Of a DNA stretch of 64,000 bases, positions 60,686-64,000 are shown one piece after another. The DNA lies in contig NZ_JAPONB010000013.1 of the NCBI RefSeq assembly GCF_026676115.1, positions 1-64,000 on the forward strand. The letters run 5' to 3'. Position 1 is the stretch's first letter; each line of letters opens with the position of its first letter. This stretch comes from Salinimicrobium sp. TH3. GTDB lineage: Bacteria; Bacteroidota; Bacteroidia; Flavobacteriales; Flavobacteriaceae. Below the pieces are notes generated by a model, which saw only the letters and a program-made list of their open reading frames with translations, searched no databases and was not told where the DNA came from. Both the position numbers and the translations under genes were made by a program.

Positions 60686-61999
60686 ATGATCGAACCAATT
60701 TCGGGCTTTTCCAAACTTTCAAAACAGGAAAAAATTGAATGGCTTAGCAGCACTTATCTCTCCGGTAATACAAAAGCTAAAGAGATATTGACTCAATACT
60801 GGAATTCTAATTCCAGTCTGCAACAACTTCACGAGGAATTTACCGAGAACACCCTTACTAATTACTACCTCCCGTTTGGGCTTGCACCAAATTTTCTAAT
60901 AAATGACAGGCTTTATGCCGTCCCAATGGCTATCGAAGAAAGCTCGGTGATCGCTGCGGCCAGCAAAGCCGCAAAATTTTGGGGCAGGCGCGGGGGCTTT
61001 AAAGCTGAAGTCCTGGGGACCCAGAAAATTGGGCAGGTGCATTTTATGTATTCGGGAGACCGGGAGAAACTTCAGGCTTTCTTTAGCAAGGCGAAACCGC
61101 GCCTGCTGGAAGCCGTTGCTCCCCTCACAAAGAACATGGAAAAAAGAGGCGGCGGAGTGGTCAATGTAGAGCTGCGGGATAAGACCGATCTTTTGGGCGA
61201 TTACTACCAGCTGCACTGCACTTTCGAAACCAAGGATAGCATGGGTGCGAATTTCATCAATTCCTGCCTTGAACGTTTTGCTGAAACCTTCCGGGCCGAA
61301 GCAAAAAATCACGAAGCTTTTGATGCTTCAGAAAAGGAGATTGAGATCGTGATGAGCATACTTTCCAATTATGTACCCGATTGTATTGTAAGGGCCGAAG
61401 TCTCCTGCCCCGTAAGCGAATTGGCCGATCATGGCCTAACAGGTGAAGATTTCGCAGCAAAATTTGTAAGGGCATTAAAAATAGCTGAAGCAGAGCCTTA
61501 CCGTGCAGTAACGCACAACAAAGGCATCATGAACGGCATTGATGCTGTAGTTCTTGCAACCGGTAATGATTTTAGAGCGGTGGAAGCAGGGATCCACGCT
61601 TACGCCTCAAAAGAGGGAAAATACAGCAGCCTTTCTCACGCCGATGTGAGGGACGGGAAGTTTAGATTCTGGATGGAAATTCCTTTGGCTTTGGGAACGG
61701 TAGGAGGTCTTACGGGACTACATCCGCTTTCCAGGATCGCCCTTGAGATCCTTCAAAACCCTTCAGCCGAAGACTTGATGAAAATAGTGGCTGTAACCGG
61801 ACTGGCACAGAATTTTGCGGCAGTAAAATCTCTCACTACTACCGGCATTCAGCAGGGCCATATGAAAATGCACCTTATGAACATCCTTAACCAGTTGAAA
61901 GCAACTCCCCGGGAAAAAGAGGTGCTGGTAGCACATTTTAAGTCCCATAACGTTTCCCACAGCGCAGTCGAAGAGCAAATTGAAAAATTGAGACAGTAA
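60686..61999 (+). CDS. hydroxymethylglutaryl-CoA reductase, class II (degradative-type)
   Basis: The enzyme interconverts HMG-CoA and mevalonate. The 437-residue length and motifs fit the class II bacterial form: VPMAIEESSVIAAASKAAKFW (catalytic Glu), THNKGIMNGIDAVVLATGNDFRAVEAG (Lys and Asp) and LSRIALEILQNPSAEDLMKIVA. Though this class is named degradative, next to a GHMP kinase gene in a flavobacterium it most likely serves isoprenoid synthesis by the mevalonate route. Stop and next start overlap as TAATG. Confidence 0.93.
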   Translation: MIEPISGFSKLSKQEKIEWLSSTYLSGNTKAKEILTQYWNSNSSLQQLHEEFTENTLTNYYLPFGLAPNFLINDRLYAVPMAIEESSVIAAASKAAKFWGRRGGFKAEVLGTQKIGQVHFMYSGDREKLQAFFSKAKPRLLEAVAPLTKNMEKRGGGVVNVELRDKTDLLGDYYQLHCTFETKDSMGANFINSCLERFAETFRAEAKNHEAFDASEKEIEIVMSILSNYVPDCIVRAEVSCPVSELADHGLTGEDFAAKFVRALKIAEAEPYRAVTHNKGIMNGIDAVVLATGNDFRAVEAGIHAYASKEGKYSSLSHADVRDGKFRFWMEIPLALGTVGGLTGLHPLSRIALEILQNPSAEDLMKIVAVTGLAQNFAAVKSLTTTGIQQGHMKMHLMNILNQLKATPREKEVLVAHFKSHNVSHSAVEEQIEKLRQ

Positions 62000-62922
62000 T
62001 GCAAAAATTCCACAGTCATGGAAAGTTATTGATAAGCGGGGAATATGTAGTGCTCGATGGAGCCACTGCCCTCGCTTTACCAACAAAATTTGGACAGACC
62101 CTCGAAGTGGAAAAGATCGAGACTCCCGTCATACGATGGAAAAGCCTGAATCATAAGGGAGAGCTGTGGTTTAGGGATGAATTTGCAATTGCAGATTTGG
62201 CAACTCAGGAAGTTCCCCTCAAGCATCAAAGTGATGAGGTGTCAAAAAGGTTGTTTTTGATCTTGTTTTCTGCAGCCGAAATGGCGCCCAATATTCTAAA
62301 AAAAAGCAATGGCTTTGAAATTACTGCAAAAGCCGATTTTCCCGGAGACTGGGGATTGGGGACCTCCTCAACGCTAGTGGCAAACCTTTCAAAATGGCTG
62401 GAAATAGACCCGTTCAAGCTCCTGGAAAGCACTTTTGGAGGCAGCGGATATGATGTAGCCGTAGCCATGAATGGCGAAGCCATAACCTTTGAAAAACATG
62501 CTATGGAAAATAGCATTTTAAAGACCTCCTTTAATCCCCCTTTTAAGGATCAACTTTTTTTTGTACATCTTAATCAAAAGCAGAATAGCCGGAATTCGAT
62601 CGCACATTACCGGCAGCAGAACAAAAAGACTTTAGATACAGCCATTGAAAAGATATCGGCGCTTACACATAGGCTTATCACCTGCAGAGATCTCTTAGAA
62701 TTTGAATTGTTACTCGAGCTGCATGAGAATATTATTTCGCAGCTCCTCGGACTTCAAAAGGTGAAAAGCCGATTGTTTCCCGATTATCCCGGGGCAGTAA
62801 AAAGTCTTGGTGGTTGGGGCGGTGATTTTGTGCTGGCAACGGGCAAAGAAGGCAATATGGAATACTTTAAAGAAAAAGGCTACTCTACAATTCTTTCTTT
62901 TGAAGAAATGATCCTTCAATAA
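61999..62922 (+). CDS. GYDIA-family GHMP kinase (mevalonate pathway)
   Basis: The 307-residue small-molecule kinase has a GHMP N-terminus (HGKLLISGEYVVLDGATALALP), the phosphate-binding loop DWGLGTSSTLVANL near residue 116 and the family tag GSGYDVAVAMNG. The usual Ile of GYDIA is Val here. Its place, coupled to HMG-CoA reductase, supports a kinase of mevalonate or a phosphorylated form of it; the exact substrate is not proven by sequence. Confidence 0.88.
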   Translation: MQKFHSHGKLLISGEYVVLDGATALALPTKFGQTLEVEKIETPVIRWKSLNHKGELWFRDEFAIADLATQEVPLKHQSDEVSKRLFLILFSAAEMAPNILKKSNGFEITAKADFPGDWGLGTSSTLVANLSKWLEIDPFKLLESTFGGSGYDVAVAMNGEAITFEKHAMENSILKTSFNPPFKDQLFFVHLNQKQNSRNSIAHYRQQNKKTLDTAIEKISALTHRLITCRDLLEFELLLELHENIISQLLGLQKVKSRLFPDYPGAVKSLGGWGGDFVLATGKEGNMEYFKEKGYSTILSFEEMILQ

Positions 62923-63018
62923 ATCTGAAAGGCATTTGGCGCTAAGCTTAAATTAGACGAGCCTTTTAAGAGTTTTCACCCTGAAATCAAGATTACCAAA
63001 TCCTGGTCCTAATAAAAC

Positions 63019-63046
63019 AAAAAGCCCTTCAATTGAAGGGCTTTTT
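63019..63046. terminator. bidirectional terminator, 28-bp perfect palindrome
   Basis: AAAAAGCCCTTC and GAAGGGCTTTTT with the centre AATT form a fully symmetric hairpin with T runs both ways, between the convergent kinase and isomerase genes. Confidence 0.9.
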
Positions 63047-63066
63047 TGTGATTTTTCGGCAGATCT

Positions 63067-64000
63067 CTAGTAGAACCTGGCGCGATTATCTTCTATCTCT
63101 GCAGCTTCTTTAAGAGCTTCAAAAACTTCGGTATTCACAGTTATTCTACGTGCTGAAGCTTCTCTCGCAGCATATGGCCTGTAAGATTCCATTTGAGGCG
63201 CATCGGTCTTTTGAACCACTTTCACCACAAAAACTCCTTTTTCACCTGCTACCGGGCTGCTTGTTTCGCCACTGTCAAGACCAAATGCAGTTCCCACCAC
63301 TTTTGGCTCACTTCCAACTCCCGGAAGAGTTGGGCTATTACGGTTCACAGCATTTGCAGTGTTTACCTGCACCCCTTGATTTTGCGCTATCGCTTCAAGG
63401 TTATCTCCAGATATTTTCGATTTAATAATTTCAGCCTTCTTTTGTTTCTGAAGGATTGGAATAACAGTTGCAGAAGCTGCTTCTGCAGACTTTAATCCTC
63501 CTTTGTTAACAGCAGTTACCTGTGCAACCACATAACCTGAAGGAACTTCAAATCTTTTAACATCACCTACTTCCACATCATCTTCGAATGCCCACTGCAC
63601 AACTCTTCTCTGCGCACCAATACCAGGGATATTTTCTTCCAGCTCCTGGATTTCTTTCACCGGCCTTACTTCTTTTCCACTCTCTTTAGCAAGCTCGCTA
63701 AAGTCAGCATCTTTTGCTGCAAGTTCAAACTTGGTTACTTCAGCATATAGACTGTTTGATGTTTTTTCTGAAGGCTGGATAGCTCTTGAAACAGTTGCAA
63801 GTTTTACTGCTTTCTCCTTTTCGGTTTGCTCCTGAATATGGATCACATGATAACCGAATTGAGTTTCAACTACTCCAATAGTACCTTCATTGTTGGTAAA
63901 TACAAAGTCGTTAAATGGAGGAACCATTGCTCCCGGGGTAAACCAATCCAATTCACCGGCGTCTTCTTTATTTGAAGCGTCTGCTGAGAATTGGGAAGCC
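63067..64000 (-). CDS. PpiD/SurA-type peptidylprolyl isomerase, C-terminal part (cut by window edge)
   Basis: The frame stays open to the window end, so the N-terminus lies outside. The visible 311 residues begin inside a parvulin (PPIC) domain: ASQFSADASN, GELDWFTPGAMVPPFNDFVF, VETQFGYHVIHIQEQ. A second periplasmic region of weaker parvulin character and an alpha/beta tail ending DNRARFY follow. PpiD-like proteins help fold or hold exported proteins near the translocon. An apparent start at 63951 is only an internal Leu codon (TTG), not the real start. Confidence 0.88.
   Translation of the reverse strand, partial: ASQFSADASNKEDAGELDWFTPGAMVPPFNDFVFTNNEGTIGVVETQFGYHVIHIQEQTEKEKAVKLATVSRAIQPSEKTSNSLYAEVTKFELAAKDADFSELAKESGKEVRPVKEIQELEENIPGIGAQRRVVQWAFEDDVEVGDVKRFEVPSGYVVAQVTAVNKGGLKSAEAASATVIPILQKQKKAEIIKSKISGDNLEAIAQNQGVQVNTANAVNRNSPTLPGVGSEPKVVGTAFGLDSGETSSPVAGEKGVFVVKVVQKTDAPQMESYRPYAAREASARRITVNTEVFEALKEAAEIEDNRARFY

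Overview
The window is an ordinary chromosomal stretch of a marine-type Flavobacteriaceae (Bacteroidota), close in feel to Gramella, Salegentibacter or Zunongwangia. The support is a SusC/SusD pair, a type IX secretion type B cargo with its PorP/SprF partner, exosortase XrtF, a Porin_10 protein, a GYDIA-type GHMP kinase beside HMG-CoA reductase, and promoters of the Bacteroidota form (a TTG box, then TAnnTTTG) instead of -35/-10 boxes. Base composition looks even (roughly 40 percent G+C). I see no transposase, integrase, phage gene, rRNA, tRNA or CRISPR array.

Layout. 1-293: gene-free, with a candidate structured RNA. 294-7777 (minus): a putative porin, then a susC-susD-lipoprotein operon whose promoter overlaps a 20-bp palindrome. 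8114-13962: ribonuclease HII with a large lipoprotein (plus), LipB and a YqaE/Pmp3 peptide (minus), lysyl-tRNA synthetase (plus). 13988-14110: a 123-bp nest of inverted repeats. 14112-16974 (minus): T9SS type B cargo and PorP/SprF. 17205-19697: zinc metalloprotease. 19752-34160 (minus): a ten-gene copper/silver-type metal efflux island. 34342-39574: NmrA-like protein, exosortase XrtF with its partner, a free-methionine sulfoxide reductase-like GAF protein, a beta-lactamase-fold hydrolase and an ABC permease. 39722-46818 (plus): purH followed by the rod-shape cluster mreBCD-mrdA-rodA. 47129-54188: tail-specific protease (minus), then surE, a small membrane protein, lpxB, an NlpC/P60 peptidase and comEC (plus). 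54243-60476 (minus): thioredoxin-like protein, two POT peptide transporters and a DPP4-type peptidase. 60686-62922 (plus): HMG-CoA reductase and GYDIA kinase. 63067-64000 (minus): a PpiD-like isomerase cut by the window edge.

The metal island is the most notable part. In transcription order it holds an HYC_CC_PP-type Cys/His protein, CusA-, CusC- and CusB-like efflux parts, a DUF3347 lipoprotein, a regulator joining an HMA-like fold to an AraC helix-turn-helix, a second DUF3347 lipoprotein, a DUF305 membrane protein, a P-type ATPase with four HMA domains and two CPMH/CPxCGMDL modules, and a permease whose 5' end carries an in-frame amber codon. One Cys-containing module (CPMA, GAYW, NPY(Y/F)GD, CG) occurs three times in the island. 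Inferred job: capture copper or silver at the outer face and periplasm and expel it through CusCBA, with the ATPase clearing the cytoplasm.

Second theme: the DPP4-POT-POT operon, with TAATG stop/start overlaps at both junctions, looks like a coupled route that cuts dipeptides from peptides outside and imports them.
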